From assembly GCA_037039925.1 (NCBI GenBank), contig JAXRKP010000012.1:444050-508049 (forward strand): 64,000 bases of DNA, in the 5' to 3' direction. Position numbers and translations under genes: made by a program. Source of the DNA: Doris montereyensis. Lineage: Eukaryota; Mollusca; Gastropoda; Nudibranchia; Dorididae. This document shows, in pieces, positions 13,343 through 25,905 of this stretch (its first letter is position 1; every line of letters begins with the position of its first letter). The notes below the pieces were generated by a model. It did not search any database and had not been told where the DNA came from. It was given only the letters and a program-made list of their open reading frames with translations.

Positions 13343-16180
13343 CTGTCAATTCAATAATAATTAGAAGAATTGTAAACTTTAACAATTTTGTAACTGCTGT
13401 CAAAGTTCGTACTTGTTATCTTTTCTAGTAACCCCGACTTCCAGCTGAAGACATTGCTTTGATAGGATCGGATGACTTTTTAATTTTAAAAAGTAGAGAA
13501 AATAAAAAGCATCAACCCGTATCAAATTAAAGATAACAAACACTTCGTTGCTACAACTTCAAAATATTTTGTTTTTGTATCAGGGCAAATTTCAATCTTA
13601 GATCCATATTCAAGTTTTTTTTTATAACTGTCATGAGGGATAAGAGAAATTTACAAAAAGTGGATAGTTTCCTTTTTTCTAATGAGAGATAAGATTTTAT
13701 CTTCAATTCAATTAACTCATCATGAGAGAAAAACATCTCTTTCTTTATTAAGGGGGGGGGGGATGGGGAGGGGGGGGAGGAGGGGGGGGGGGAAAGTGCG
13801 GGTTCTGAGAAGGCCATTTTTGCCAAAAATCGGTCAAATTTAGTTCATTGTATTATTAGATACAGCCGCTCATTCCCTTGACATTGATAAATACGCTCAA
13901 TATCGATTCTTTGAATTTTTATGATTTTTTTTATACGATGCCGGCCCAACTTCCAACACATAGTCAGGAAAATATGTGACATATTCTGAGCACCTTTTAT
14001 CGTAAGATGCTGTCCGAAATGAATATAAGGGAGCTGGGGTAGTTGAAACAAGATCGATAAGTAGTAGTTAAGGTTTTATGACGTTTCAAAGCATTATCCT
14101 ACTCATTTCTAATAGCGTATGTGAAAAAACATTCAAATAAGACAAAAAAAGAGTTTAAAATACGATTTTCTCATAATTGACTTTTTTACAGTATTTTGCT
14201 AAGTAGTCCTACAATTTTCAACGGATTCGCTCAAAATTAGGCATACAGCTGCTTTCTATGAGATTTTCAATATCTTTTGTACTTTCTGAGAATTTCACGA
14301 TTTTTGTTGGAAATTTGATATAAATTAGTTTCCTTCAAGCCTCAATTTTTGAAAATTTGTAAAAGAGAACTTTACAAGATATCACAAAAACAATATGAGA
14401 CATTCAGGATACTGGTTTGAAGTTTCTATGTGCAAAATTAGAAAACTCTACAAAACAAAAACTGTAGGACTACTTAGTTTTTGAAAAGTGCTAAAATTGA
14501 CCTAATTCTTGAAAAGTGCCAAAATTGACTTAGTTCTTGAAAAGTGCCAAACTTGCCTTAGTTCTTGAAAAGTGCCAAACTTGACTTAGTTTTGCACCAG
14601 AAATTCAAGATTCAAGTTCCATGGCAACTAAATTTTCAAAAATAACTTTCACATTTTTCTCCTCTAATTTCGCCATGCTGAACTCATTTATGAAGCTTAC
14701 AATTGTGTATCTCATCAAACTAAAAAAAATCGCCATTGTGACCCCCCCCCCTACTAGATCTTGCCCTTTGCAACATTAGCTAACAGGGATGTTTTGAATC
14801 AAACATTGTACAGAGTGTCTCTAAATTATTATACGATAAAAAACAAAAATTACTAAAACCACTTACACTTAATAACACTTGTTTTGTTTTAATGTTGTCA
14901 GAAATTTATTATCATCTTTACTTATACCTATTTTACCAATGTCCGGCAACTGGTTGGTGTATTCTAGACTTCTACATGAACGCTGTTTCAATTCCTTCCC
15001 TGTGATTTCTAACATTTAGAGTCACAGAGTTTACTGCTTCTTGGATCTTAATTTCCAGGTGGTTTAGGTATTTGACTGCGGTGGCTAAAACACTGTCATT
15101 GATAAACTACATAGCCCCAAAAGACAAAAGTCAAGGGCAGTAATATCCGGCAATCTAGCAGGCCAAGTGTTGGGTTTATCCCTCCCATTCCACCTGCCAA
15201 GAAAACACTCAACTTGCACTTATCTTGTAGGAGCCAATCGTCCCATGCTCATAACAAAGAAGCAAAACATGACAAAAGCATCTAATGAATTCTCTACATT
15301 GAGCGTTTTATTTGGTGTCTTTAGGTTCAGCCGTTGAATTAAAATTATTTCAAATTTTCATCGGGTAATGATTCAGAGACACCCTGGATATATGTATATA
15401 TTTATATATATTGTAAATTGACACTACATTTCAACCCTCATTCTACAAATTGCATGGGCTACTGACCAGGCATAACCAACCACATTGATATGAGTTATTA
15501 CTGAATTTTCTTAAAACGATGAGTGACTACAGTTTTTCACGTTGTCTTCTTTTATGTTAAAGAAAAATGCACTGACATGGTACATATCTATTGACGACAC
15601 CCCAATTTTTCATATTATATCATACACAGTTCAGACAGGAGCTTGATCTTATGATCTGTTTAAATTGACTGAGAAATGTTGACAAATTTCAAGATGATCA
15701 AATGAGACAGATAACATGAATTTACAATAAATTTGGTTAACATGGTAATTAAATAAGCAATGTTTTCAGTGTATTTAAGATATTGAGCAATTGAGATTAA
15801 ATTTTAAAAAAGCTATTTAATGTAAAAAAAAATAATCAATTCATGGATTTTCATGTGTGTATACAGTAATGAGCTGCAATTTCTCATTTGCATACATCCC
15901 ATTTGCATGCATTCAATTTGCATACACCCCATTGACATGGATCTCAGTTGCATATGCCATTTGCAATCTTACTTTGAAGGTAGCAGCAGTCAAAAAAAAG
16001 CAGACACATAAACATGAATAACGTACAACTAAAATCCACGTAAGAAAATAAATCTAAAACAACACAAATAAAAAATTTTTTTTTTAAAATGAACTGTCTT
16101 TATTAAAACATAAAAAAAATTCTTCACCTTCCTCTACCCCCCCCCCCCCAAGTGACACTCAAAAAACTTTGCCCCCCCTT
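13343..16180. other. Non-coding stretch with homopolymer runs and a 27-bp short array
   Basis: The stretch contains a G-rich tract at about 13750-13795, a C run near 14742, and a short tandem array at about 14465-14592 (core AGTTCTTGAAAAGTGCCAAA, four copies). Near 15880-15960 is a loose repeat of CATTTGCAT-like words. No exon with flanking splice sites was found on either strand. Confidence 0.55.
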
Positions 16181-16590
16181 CCTCTCCACCTACTGCAAGC
16201 TCTCAAAAATACCCCATCCACCCATTGCAAGCTCTCAAAAATACTCCATCCACCCACTGTAAGCTCTCAAAAAATACTCCATCTACCCATTGCAATCCAT
16301 CAAAAATGCCCCATCCACCTGCTGGAATCTCTCAAAAATACCCCATCTATCCATTGCAATCTCTCAAAAAATACCCCATCTATCCATTGCAATCTCTCAA
16401 AAATACCCCATCTATCCATTGCAATCTCTCAAAAAATACCCCATCCACGCATTGCAATCTCTCAAAAAATACCCCATCTACCCATTGCAATCCCTCAAAA
16501 TACTCCATCCACGTGCTGGAATCTCTCAAAAATACCCCATCCACCCACTGCAAGCTCTCAAAAGTACCCCCCGTCCACCTGCTAGAAAAA
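16181..16590. repeat. 31-32-bp minisatellite, about 13 copies
   Basis: Units start CTCTCAAAAATACCCCATC and continue CACCCATTGCAA, with variants CCTGCTGGAAT and TATCCATTGCAAT. Because 31- and 32-bp forms are mixed, all three plus frames are open for over 100 codons. This is a repeat artefact, not a gene. Confidence 0.95.
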
Positions 16591-16931
16591 GCAGCAACAC
16601 AAAAATATAAAATAAAGAAAGAAAATTGTCTCCCCTTCCCTATGTAACCATATAATTACCTTTTCCCAACTTAAAACCAACCAATTGTCCTCCACTACAC
16701 AGTGCCAATATTACCCTCTTGCTCCCATTCCCAGCCCCTCCCCTAGCCATCCCTCTGTCCCATCTTTACCTTGCCATTACACTAAATGCCCTTTTCAAAT
16801 CTGACATGCAGACATGATATTCAATAGTGGAACCTCAGGCAAATTAAATAAGGATACAAGGTTCTTTCATGAATTTTTAGACTTTGTCCTAAAACAAACA
16901 AAATTCTCATGTCCCATGGGCTAATAATGGA

Positions 16932-17528
16932 TCTGAACAATAAACTGACACTCTTTTTCATACTTCAGAGACAAATTACGGCATAAACTGACACTCTTTT
17001 TCATACTTCAGAGACAAATTACGGCATAAACTGACACTCTTTTTCATACTTCAGAGACAAATTACGGCATAAACTGACACTCTTTTTCATACTTCAGAGA
17101 CAAATTACGGCATAAACTGACACTCTTTTTCATACTTCAGAGACAAATTACAGCATAAACTCACACTCTTTTTCATACTTCAGAGACAAATTATGGCATA
17201 AACTGGCACTCTTTTTCATACTTCAGAGACAAATTATGGCATAAACTGGCACTCTTTTTCATACTTCAAAGACAAATTACGGCATAATCTGACACTCTTT
17301 TCATACTTCAGAGACAAATTATGGCATAAACTGGCACTCTTTTTCATACTTCAGAGACAAATTACGGCATAAACTGACACTCTTTTTCATACTTCAGAGA
17401 CAAATTACGGCATAAACTGGACACTCTTTTTCATACTTCAGAGACAAATTACAGCATAAACTGACACTCTTTTTTTCATACTTCAGAGACAAATTACGGC
17501 ATAAACTGGCACTCTTTTTCACACTTCA
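16932..17528. repeat. 43-bp minisatellite, about 14 copies
   Basis: The core CATAAACTGACACTCTTTTT is followed by CATACTTCAGAGACAAATTA and CGG. Copies are nearly identical, with C/T and A/G changes (ACGG, ATGG, ACAG) and occasional one-base indels in the T run. Confidence 0.97.
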
Positions 17529-17539
17529 TGTCTCGATAG

Positions 17540-17990
17540 TCGTCAATAGTCTTCAATAATCCGGATGTTTCAAAAAAATAAAAAATGATGAGCTGGAGAC
17601 AGATTTTTCCTTTAATATTTGTACCCAATAATTTGGAAATTCGGGATTCCGGATCCAAACACCAAAATTTAAGCAAGTTACCACATTATAGAAAGTTGGC
17701 GCTTCCAGTGGTGTTTGAAATAGTCTAACCAGTCCGCTGGACGGCGCATCAAATCCGCCTGACTTGACTTCCCAAACACCGCTTTAGCCATACAATATAG
17801 CAACATGGCGTCACAGCCGATTGACTGGCGTGCCGCATTGCCCATGTAGACGGATAGACCCGAGCTGGTGTCCGGTGGGCCCAGACAGGGAGCACTGCTA
17901 GCATTTGTTGAGTCACAATGTGTCACTTTGATCAGCGATTCGATAACCCGGATGCCTCAATAATCTGGACCAATTGCTCGGAACGGAGGT
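17540..17990 (-). mobile_element. Possible pogo/Tigger-like DNA transposon remnant
   Basis: The edges carry repeated phrases typical of mollusc pogo-like elements, such as ATAATCCGGA and TCAATAATCTGGACC. Between them a minus-strand frame of about 80 codons (17678-17926) contains AKAVFGKSSQADLMRRPADW. No complete transposase is present. The call rests on the AATCCGGA-like termini and on general knowledge of such elements, so it is tentative. Confidence 0.3.
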
Positions 17991-18140
17991 GTTAGGACTG
18001 TCGAGACGTGACTGCATATATAAATACATGTATTGGAAAGAACAGAGCATAAGGCAAATGTATTTAGCAAATACCAGCAAAGAGCAACAAAGGAATGAAA
18101 TGAAAAGTGATGATAAACCACAAGAAGTGACAACTCCATT

Positions 18141-18190
18141 AAAGATTTGATTTTTTGATTTTACCCATATCCACTGCTAAGGTGAGCTCG
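18141..18190. repeat. Fragment of an interspersed repeat shared with 51.46 kb
   Basis: The sequence around TTTACCCATATCCACTGCTA matches TTTACCCACATCCACAGCTA at about 51467-51486 with few differences, showing two dispersed copies of one element. Confidence 0.5.
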
Positions 18191-18511
18191 GCCACCAAAG
18201 AAGATATAACAGACACATGACATTACAAGTTCAATCTTACATCAGGCAACAAACAAGTAGACAATATTAGTCGCTTGTTGTCTGACAAAGGGTTATGTGA
18301 AACATCACGTGTCTGTTTCTGTCTTATTTAGAAGAGTTGTCACTTAGATATAGTCATTTATCACTTATGACAGTACAAAGCAAGTCTGAACCTGTCATAG
18401 CTCTCTACAGCCAATAACATTCTCCTTCTATGGTCAACAAGTCAACAATTTTTTTAGATCTAGTTAACCTCTTTTCTTTAATGGGTTAAGCTATGTTTAA
18501 ACATGTAATAC

Positions 18512-19290
18512 TGCAGAACCTCTCTAATCGGAAACCTGGGAATCGGAAACCTGGGGAATTGGGAACGCGGGGAATCGGAAAACCTGATAGATCAGGAAGA
18601 AATCCCAGGGAACAGAATAATTTCTATATAATTTACCTCTCTAAACGGGAAAAGTCCCCGGCTAATCTGGACAATTTTTTACAGGCTTGCATTAATCACC
18701 ATCACCATTTCTCTCATGATTATTTATTCCAACACTAACTTGTTATCCAAATTTGGTTTCTGTGTCAAATAAATTTATCACATCTGCATTAGTGCATGTG
18801 TTATACATTACATATGTAGATGATGTTGTAGGCGCCAGTTCAAGATGACCATAATTCAGACACACCAGACCCATTACGCAAGTCTGAAATCAGGCATTGT
18901 GCCAGTCTTTGCTTGTTCACCTACCAATACATTACAGTTTTGACATGCGGCTGCGCTTAGAAAGCAGAGTCGTGCGCTACCATAGCCTTACATTTCCAAC
19001 TCAATCTGTCAATCACAAGGGTAGACACTCGAGGAGATTCACCGATCCACCATGCATTCTTGATTACATGTCTTCTCTGTCTACCGTCTAATGAAACTCT
19101 ACCGTGAGTGACACCACAGATGAATGCTATATTTGTTTCGATTGGCTGATCCTATGGCTATAATAAGTTGTTCGTTTAAGTCTGTATATTACTAAAATTC
19201 CAAGGTTCCCTGGTTATCGGGAAACCTGGCTAATCAGGACAATTTTACGATCCATCAAGATTTCCCGATTACAGAGGTTCCTCTCTATAA
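18512..19290. mobile_element. MITE-like element with terminal inverted repeats
   Basis: The left end reads AGAACCTCTCTAATCGGAAA. The reverse complement of the right end reads GGAACCTCTGTAATCGGGAA, so the two ends are imperfect inverted repeats of about 20 bp. Further CGGGAAACCTGG-like words sit inside each end. The interior has no long conserved frame. This fits a non-autonomous DNA element about 0.78 kb long; target duplications were not confirmed. Confidence 0.5.
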
Positions 19291-19369
19291 GAATGGTTTC
19301 TATTAAAACTGACAAGAAATCATGTTTTCCCTGCTCGTGATGATTGGACTCCTAAGACTTGAGCAACGA

Positions 19370-20763
19370 CATGATCTATGATGGTGATTGTGACGGGAGT
19401 TATGGGAAATTGAAGAGGAAGCTTCCTGGAAACAGCTGGGGCCTGGATAAAGTATCTGTGGGGGAAAAAAGAAAAGAATGGTTAACAAAATATGAGAAAA
19501 AGAGCTTCCAGTTTGGTTACCGAGCAGGACAGACGTGGGTGAGCGAGCTAGCGTTCATTTTATGATTTCAAGTTTCTTTTGTTGTTAAACGACATCAATA
19601 TGCCAGTTAACGGATTGCCGACGAGGCTGGAATGTCTTATCAACAGCATTTTAGAGGAATCTCACCTCTCCTCATTCAAAATAGCTGGAAATCAAGAGCG
19701 CACTACCCTTGTCCTTCGTATTGATGGCATGGTCATGGACGACATGAGTGTGTCGACGAGGTATCATTGGACTCCTGCCAGTTTCAGACGGAAGGTTGCC
19801 GAGCCAAACAAGACAAGACCAACCTAGAAAACAACATCATACAAGAGTAACAACGGAGACAGCAGTGACGTCTATCAACACAGCTTTATTAAAAACGAAG
19901 AAACTGCGAGAGCCGATATTCAACGAAAAAACAACAACATGGAGTCAACCCAGAATAAGGACAGTGCTATACACTCATTCAGTGTGTCAACCATAACATT
20001 GCCCTTGACGACACATCTACGAACATGGACTTTATTGAAAACGAAGAAATCGTAAGTGTTGACATTCAGCAAGCGAACGGTAACGGTATGGAGTCAGCCC
20101 AGAGTCAGGACAGTGCTATCCATTCATTTAGTGTGCCAATCATAACATCGCTGCACGCTGACACAACTTTTGTCGAAAACACAACCAGTGAATCAAACGA
20201 CATAAACGACACGGAGACAGAGGCGAGGCACGGCAAGAACATTGATTTACACCTTCCTGACACATCTATTGCGCCGGACGGCGAGGACGATGGGGAAAAG
20301 CCAAGCACATGTGATGAACACTCAGTCATGGAAGATCAGGGGCTGGTGGCAGTGATCGTGCACGCCTCGCTGACATGATCGAGGACCTGTTCTGTGAGAA
20401 AATATGCCCCGAGATCTCAAAAATCGGAAAAGACACAGGAATGTATATTACACAGCCAGATCACAACAATGACTATCTAAAGCTCTTGTTAGATAAATTT
20501 AATGAGACAAGTTATATTCTTGAAGAGACTGATGATCTCCTTATTGAGTATTACGTTCCATATCAAAGGATATCACATTTTATCATCAAGAACAGTACAG
20601 ACGACAGCCCTTATACGAAAATGCGACAACGCCATCTGCGTAATTGGTATGATAACGAGATCCTCCTATTGGAGGACTACGGCTACGGAGAACACGGGCA
20701 GGATATTCTGCCATTACTACCCCATCTTAAAAGTCTGATCTTCAAAACATTAATTTCATAAAG
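19370..20763 (+). pseudogene. Decayed multi-frame ORF cluster, probably repeat-derived
   Basis: Four plus-strand frames follow one another: 19359-19565, 19579-19827, 20025-20378 and 20375-20761. The second ends with a YHWTPASFRRK stretch; the continuation PSQTRQDQPRKQ is found in the next frame, so one frameshift would join a peptide of the FRRKxPSQxRRD type. From general knowledge I associate that motif with multicopy ORFs in mollusc genomes. The third frame is acidic and Ser/Thr-rich. The fourth, overlapping the third by four bases, is 128 residues of mixed composition with an LLLDKFNET helix-like stretch. Codon use looks more gene-like than its surroundings. No splice sites linking the frames were established, and the function is unknown. 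Confidence 0.4.
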
Positions 20764-21827
20764 CACAATAGAGATGAAACAAGTTCTGGAACCCATAACT
20801 TGTAATATCTTATAATAATATGCCTAACTTTTCAAGTTAATCTTTTCTTATCTTCTGTAATTCTAAGATGATTATCTGCCAGAGTTTGATTGATGATTCC
20901 TGATGGAAGTCATTTTCTGTTTGCCCTTTATTTGCCCTTGATAAATTTTGAAGAATCATTATAATAATATCATTTTCACTATGAATACATGACCAGTTGA
21001 AATAATCTCTTCATGACCTAATGTTTTATTTAAATTGTTAAATAAATTTAAAAAAAAATAATAAAAAAATGAGACAAGGCAATTTAAATGGTCTGTGCCG
21101 GGAAGATTGTTTGATCAATTTCATGAGAAAACAAAGAAAAAAAATTCAATAACCAAAAAGTTAATTTGTCATAACCTCATTCCTTGCCAATCCTGACACA
21201 TATCGAGTGTTGTCATGTGACTCTTAGTCACAACAAAACCTGACAGTATTGACACCCCTCAGTATTGACTTGGCAACTATCTACTGCTATCCTGTACCAT
21301 ACTGGCATTTCTCATACAATGTTGTCATATCCATTGTAAAAATAACAATTTGATTAATTTGTTGTTCAGCAAATCTGTTAACGAGAAAAATTTTATGCAG
21401 ACTGAGATGATTTGTAGGTTTAGTAGTCTATGTCATTTGCCATTTGTCGTCTTGTCCAGATCTTCGACTTATTGATGGTACATCTCAAAGCTCCAAATAG
21501 TTGTGTCTCAAAGGACAGATATTGAAGAAGATAGCTCATCATGTGACATTTTTGAAGGTGACAAAAGTGGTTCATACTGCAATTTCATTCCAAAGGAACA
21601 TGAAACAGTGAACTGTCGTCTGATGAGCTTTCCGTGGAATAGAATCTTTCACCCAGCATGGACACAGTTCAAACACAGGTGCCACCTCCCAATCTCAACT
21701 TTGGCATCCGAACCACTCGGCTACAGACATCACAACAAAAGCCATCGATTGCCCCCTCCCTAAAACCCCAGTACAAAAACCCCAACCCCGTCTACCTAAA
21801 TAATCAGATGATGACTCGATGACTTAC
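20764..21827. other. Non-coding stretch downstream of exon N
   Basis: This AT-rich DNA lies just past the donor of exon N, so it should be intron. No next exon with a fitting phase-2 acceptor was found on the minus strand. A plus frame at 21503-21763 has no supporting features. Confidence 0.5.
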
Positions 21828-22009
21828 TTAAATTCCTCATAGTAATTGTTCCTTATATGTAAGACTATTCGCTTATTTTGCTCCAGGAACAACTGAAGCA
21901 GTGTGAACATCTGGTAGACATGCATGGCCTGGATTGGACTCAGGAGGTCAAACCTTGACAAGCTGACCAGTTCCATGATCTGGGAAAGCAATCTGTCCAC
22001 AAATTTTTC
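21828..22009 (-). CDS. Exon N of the unidentified gene (last one found)
   Basis: Acceptor ATGTTTCCACAG, donor TTTAA/GTAAGTC, 182 bases, phase 0 in and phase 2 out. The 60 codons include EKFVDRLLSQIMELVSLSRF, then DLLSPIQAMHVYQMFTLLQL and FLEQNKRIVLHIRN. This is the clearest helical-repeat segment, with two hydrophobic helices and a polar turn. Reading through the donor gives a TAA at once, but the near-consensus GTAAGT implies the gene continues to the left. Confidence 0.86.
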
Positions 22010-22580
22010 CTGTGGAAACATGATAAAACAGACAGATTACTACTTACAAGGCATTTCAAGTCAGTCCATCAAATCTTAAGAAAGTTTCCTGATAAAATAT
22101 TTTAACAGGATTATAAAAAAACAACTTTACAGTTATATTTTCCTTTTTTTTTCACTATCAAAATTTTATTGCCAGCTCTTTTTTAAATTCTCCCGTTCTC
22201 CAGCATTTTGCACACACAATGTTTAAAAACAACCTATTAAACCATACATAAAAAATTAACACACCACAATTGCAAGAATTAATATTTTAAGCCTTTGTAA
22301 CTGATGTCACAGACATTGTTCAGTTCCCGTCAGACACAATCTCCCTGGACTCAATTTTTAAAAATGGGAATTTTATTGAAAACAGAAAAAAAAATTAACT
22401 GATTAGATGCTTAAGCTTGTCTGATAAAGATACAATTATATGTAATATAATAACAATGATATTCCTTTATGTTTTGGAAATGATATAATAAAAATACCTT
22501 CAGCAACAAAAATGTAAAAAAGCAAAAATAAAGCAACAACATAAAAAATCCAAATTAAAATGAATTGATAAAGTAAAGCT
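22010..22580. other. Intron M-N sequence without recognisable features
   Basis: AT-rich intron DNA. I see no array or mobile element before the SINE that begins near 22581. Confidence 0.5.
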
Positions 22581-22866
22581 CCTTCAAGGTCACTATGATC
22601 CTAGGGCTGGAACTCATTCCAGTTTCTGTAGTAATGTGGAGTCACAGGTGATAACATATTGTCTCTGGGACAACACACTAGTCTGTTGAACCTTTAACTC
22701 CCCAACTGATGCTAATGCCCATTTGCACCTAGCTTGAGTGGGAACATGCATTTCATGCATCTCTTTCCCATGGAACATAATGTCAGATCTAGCATTACCA
22801 GGATTTGAACCCTGGACCTTATGATCTCAAGTCCAGCAGGCTGACTGATATGCCACTGATGCCTAC
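22581..22866 (-). mobile_element. SINE family 1, copy 2
   Basis: On the minus strand the B box reads GGGTTCAAATCCTGG, followed by the same body as the copy at 9.9 kb (complements of AGGTGATAAC, CCATTTGCACC and CATGGAACATAATGTC). It lies in intron M-N. Confidence 0.75.
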
Positions 22867-22909
22867 ATAACCACTGAAAAACCCCCATCATAAATCAAGT
22901 AGTACTCAC

Positions 22910-22981
22910 TGTAGATTTGTTTTCTTCGAACTGGTCAATTATGCCTGGGACCGACAGATAGCTGACTTCATCCACATTTAC
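22910..22981 (-). CDS. Exon M of the unidentified gene
   Basis: Acceptor TTTAATACCAG, donor TCTACA/GTGAGT, 72 bases, phase 0 to 0. It encodes VNVDEVSYLSVPGIIDQFEE plus NKST. It joins L and N without any phase conflict. Confidence 0.82.
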
Positions 22982-23990
22982 CTGGTATTAAAGAAAGAAA
23001 AGGAGTAGATTCATTACTGCCCTTAAATCCTACATTTCGTTTTCCTTTCTCTTTTAAACAATTAATTTTTCTCTAAATTTTCATAATAACACGTGTAATG
23101 AAAATGATTCATTGGCACTTAATAAGAAAAAAACCCAAACGAATCATACATACAAATTACAAATGAATCAACTGTCAGAATCAGAATATTTTATTTGTCT
23201 CTAAAAAAAGAAATTTGTTGGTCAGCATAACGTAACAAAGAAAGAATAAAAAAAAATAAAAATAGCAGTAATTTGTACATAACATTAAATTAAGGTTTTA
23301 CAGGTTTGCCCAAACCCTTTCCAAATGTAAAACTTTCATGGGCACAATGATAAAAATTGTGGAAATTTGTAGTCAACAGAAAACTTTCTTCTAGGGCAGA
23401 AAATGTTTTAAAAATTGTTCAGTTCTGTTCTTGAAACAACTAACTTTCAGACAATGATACAATTCACTGACTAATCAATGAATCATAATAATGGGGTAAA
23501 CGACCTGCTCAGGGACAATTGAGTCATCTGAAAACTGTTCAACTTTCCAAATGTAAAAGATTCATCATCACCATCACAATGATAAAAACAGTCTGTTCAA
23601 ACTTTCCCAAGCTGAAAACATTATGAGCACAATGATAAAAAGGTTCAACTTTCCAAATGTAAAACATTCAATGGGCACAATGATAAAAACTGTTCAACTT
23701 TCCCAAATGATAAGCAACTTTCAAGGTTCACAATGATCCTGATATGAAAACTGTTCAAGGTTTCCAAATGAAAACATTCATGAGCACAATGATAAAAGGT
23801 TGGAAATTTGAATTCCTGATATGAGCTGTTGTTCTAGGGAGAAAAGCTGAATTTGAAATGAGCATTGTCACAGGTTCTGTGATTTCTTGATGAGCAGTCT
23901 CAAAGGTTCCCAAGCTGATTTTTGATGATTCACTGTCTAATCAATGGTTCATATTTAATGGGATAAACAGACCTGCTCAGGGACAATTGA
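22982..23990. repeat. Degenerate, patchwork tandem sequence in intron L-M
   Basis: From about 23280, phrases such as CAACTTTCCAAATGTAAAA and GAGCACAATGATAAAA recur at irregular distances and are spliced into pieces of the 41-bp unit that follows (GTCTGTTCAAA, CCCAAGCTGA). No clean period exists. It is either a decayed older array or a badly resolved assembly edge. Confidence 0.5.
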
Positions 23991-24962
23991 TTTCATCTGT
24001 GATGAGCAGTCTAATCTGACTTTCATCATCTGATTTCATCATGAGCAGTCTATCAAAGGTTTCCAAGCTGATTTCCTGATATGAGCAGTCTGTTCAAAGG
24101 TTCCCAAGCTGATTTCCTGTGATGAGCAGTCTGTTCAAAGGTTCCCAAGCTGATTTCCTGTGATGAGCAGTCTGTTCAAAGGTTCCCAAGCTGAATTCCT
24201 GTGATGAGCTGTCTGTTCAAAGGTTCCCAAGCTGATTTCCTGTGATGAGCAGTCTGTTCAAAGGTTCCCAAGCTGATTTCCTGTGATGAGCTGTCTGTTC
24301 AAAGGTTCCCAAGCTGATTTCCTGTGATGAGCAGTCTGTTCAAAGGTTCCCAAGCTGATTTCCTGTGATGAGCAGTCTGGTCAAAGGTTCCCAAGCTGAT
24401 TTCCTGTGATGAGCAGTCTGTTCAAAGGTTCCCAAGCTGATTTCCTGTGATGAGCAGTCTGGTCAAAGGTTCCCAAGCTGATTTCCTGTGATGAGCAGTC
24501 TGTTCAAAGGTTCCCAAGCTGATTTCCTGATATGAGCAGTCTGTTCAAAGGTTCCCAAGCTGATTTCCTGTGATGAGCAGTCTGGTCAAAGGTTCCCAAG
24601 CTGATTTCCTGTGATGAGCAGTCTGTTCAAAGGTTCCCAAGCTGATTTCCTGTGATGAGCAGTCTGTTCAAAGGTTCCCAAGCTGATTTCCTGTGATGAG
24701 CAGTCTGTTCAAAGGTTCCCAAGCTGATTTCCTGTGATGAGCAGTCTGGTCAAAGGTTCCCAAGCTGATTTCCTGTGATGAGCAGTCTGTTCAAAGGTTC
24801 CCAAGCTGATTTCCTGTGATGAGCAGTCTGTTCAAAGGTTCCCAAGCTGATTTCCTGTGATGAGCAGTCTGGTCAAAGGTTCCCAAGCTGATTTCCTGTG
24901 ATGAGCAGTCTGTTCAAAGGTTCCCAAGCTGATTTCCTGTGATGAGCAGTCTGGTCAAAGGA
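23991..24962. repeat. 41-bp minisatellite, about 23 copies
   Basis: Units read GGTTCCCAAGCTGATTTCCT followed by GTGATGAGCAGTCTGTTCAAA. Copies are nearly identical except GTTCAAA versus GGTCAAA. It fills about half of intron L-M. Confidence 0.96.
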
Positions 24963-25087
24963 GTCACGGGTATCTTTTACTTCTTTGTGGTTAGACTCCT
25001 AAAATTTCCTTTTGGTCGAATAAAGATTATCTCATCTCATCTTATCTCAACAAAATGTTAGGACAAAAGTGAATCAAACACACTCAC

Positions 25088-25162
25088 CTGTTTAGCAACC
25101 AGAAAGAGCTCAAACACTGAGGTGATAGCTGTGCGTGTGTACTCTGCTTTCAACCTTGCCAG
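25088..25162 (-). CDS. Exon L of the unidentified gene
   Basis: Acceptor TCTCTCAATTCAG, donor AACAG/GTGAGT, 75 bases, phase 0 to 0. It encodes LARLKAEYTRTAITSVFELF plus LVAKQ, one amphipathic helix. The other two frames hit stops, so the phase is fixed. Confidence 0.8.
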
Positions 25163-25169
25163 CTGAATT

Positions 25170-25545
25170 GAGAGATCAAATAAAAAAAAAAAAGAAAATC
25201 ATCCGTGATTGTCGAAGGTTATTGTTTTTTTTTTTTGTCTTTTTTTTTTCCTCAAAGACCATTTTAAATCCAGGTTTTTTTTTGCATGAAACATTACCTT
25301 TTAAGACAAAAGACATGTTTGAAAAAGGCAGGAATTTTTGCTTACATTGCCCACAAATAAAACTGCTAACAGACCACGAGAATGTCCAACACAAATATAA
25401 AATCAGTCTTCTAACATGGATCTTTTGTTTTATCTCATTGGAATGTATTTCCTCCACTCTATACAACGATCTCAGGGTGAATCAAGAAAACGACAGAAGT
25501 GAATAGTGAAAGGAAAGAAGCACCACATTGTCAACCACCCTCTGT
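25170..25545. other. Intron K-L stretch with A/T homopolymers
   Basis: Contains poly-A and poly-T runs (25180-25250) and at 25468-25530 a short match to interspersed repeat family 2 (ATCTCAGGGTGAATCAAGA). Opposed ORFs here are low complexity. Confidence 0.45.
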
Positions 25546-25875
25546 TACATGGAACTGAAACACTTACACGTATAGAAAGACAAAGCAGTAAACTGAAAGG
25601 TTTCATCAAGATCTGTCTGGAACTGAAACACTTACACGTATAGAAAGACAAAGCAGTAAACTGAAAGGTTTCATCAAGATCTGTCTGGAACTGAAACACT
25701 TACACGTATAGAAAGACAAAGCAGTAAACTGAAAGGTTTCATCAAGACCTGTCTGGAATAGAAAGACAAAGCAGTAAACTGAAAGGTTTCATCAAGACCT
25801 GTCTGGAACTGAAACACTTACACGTATAGAAAGACAAAGCAGTAAACTGAAAGGTTTCATCAAGACCTGTCTGAA
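25546..25875. repeat. 68-bp minisatellite, about 5 copies
   Basis: The unit contains CTGGAACTGAAACACTTACA, CGTATAGAAAGACAAAGCAG and TAAACTGAAAGGTTTCATCA. One copy (near 25757) lacks the first 25 bases or so. Confidence 0.95.
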
Positions 25876-25905
25876 ACAGGCATGAGCATAGAATATCAAT
25901 GGCAT

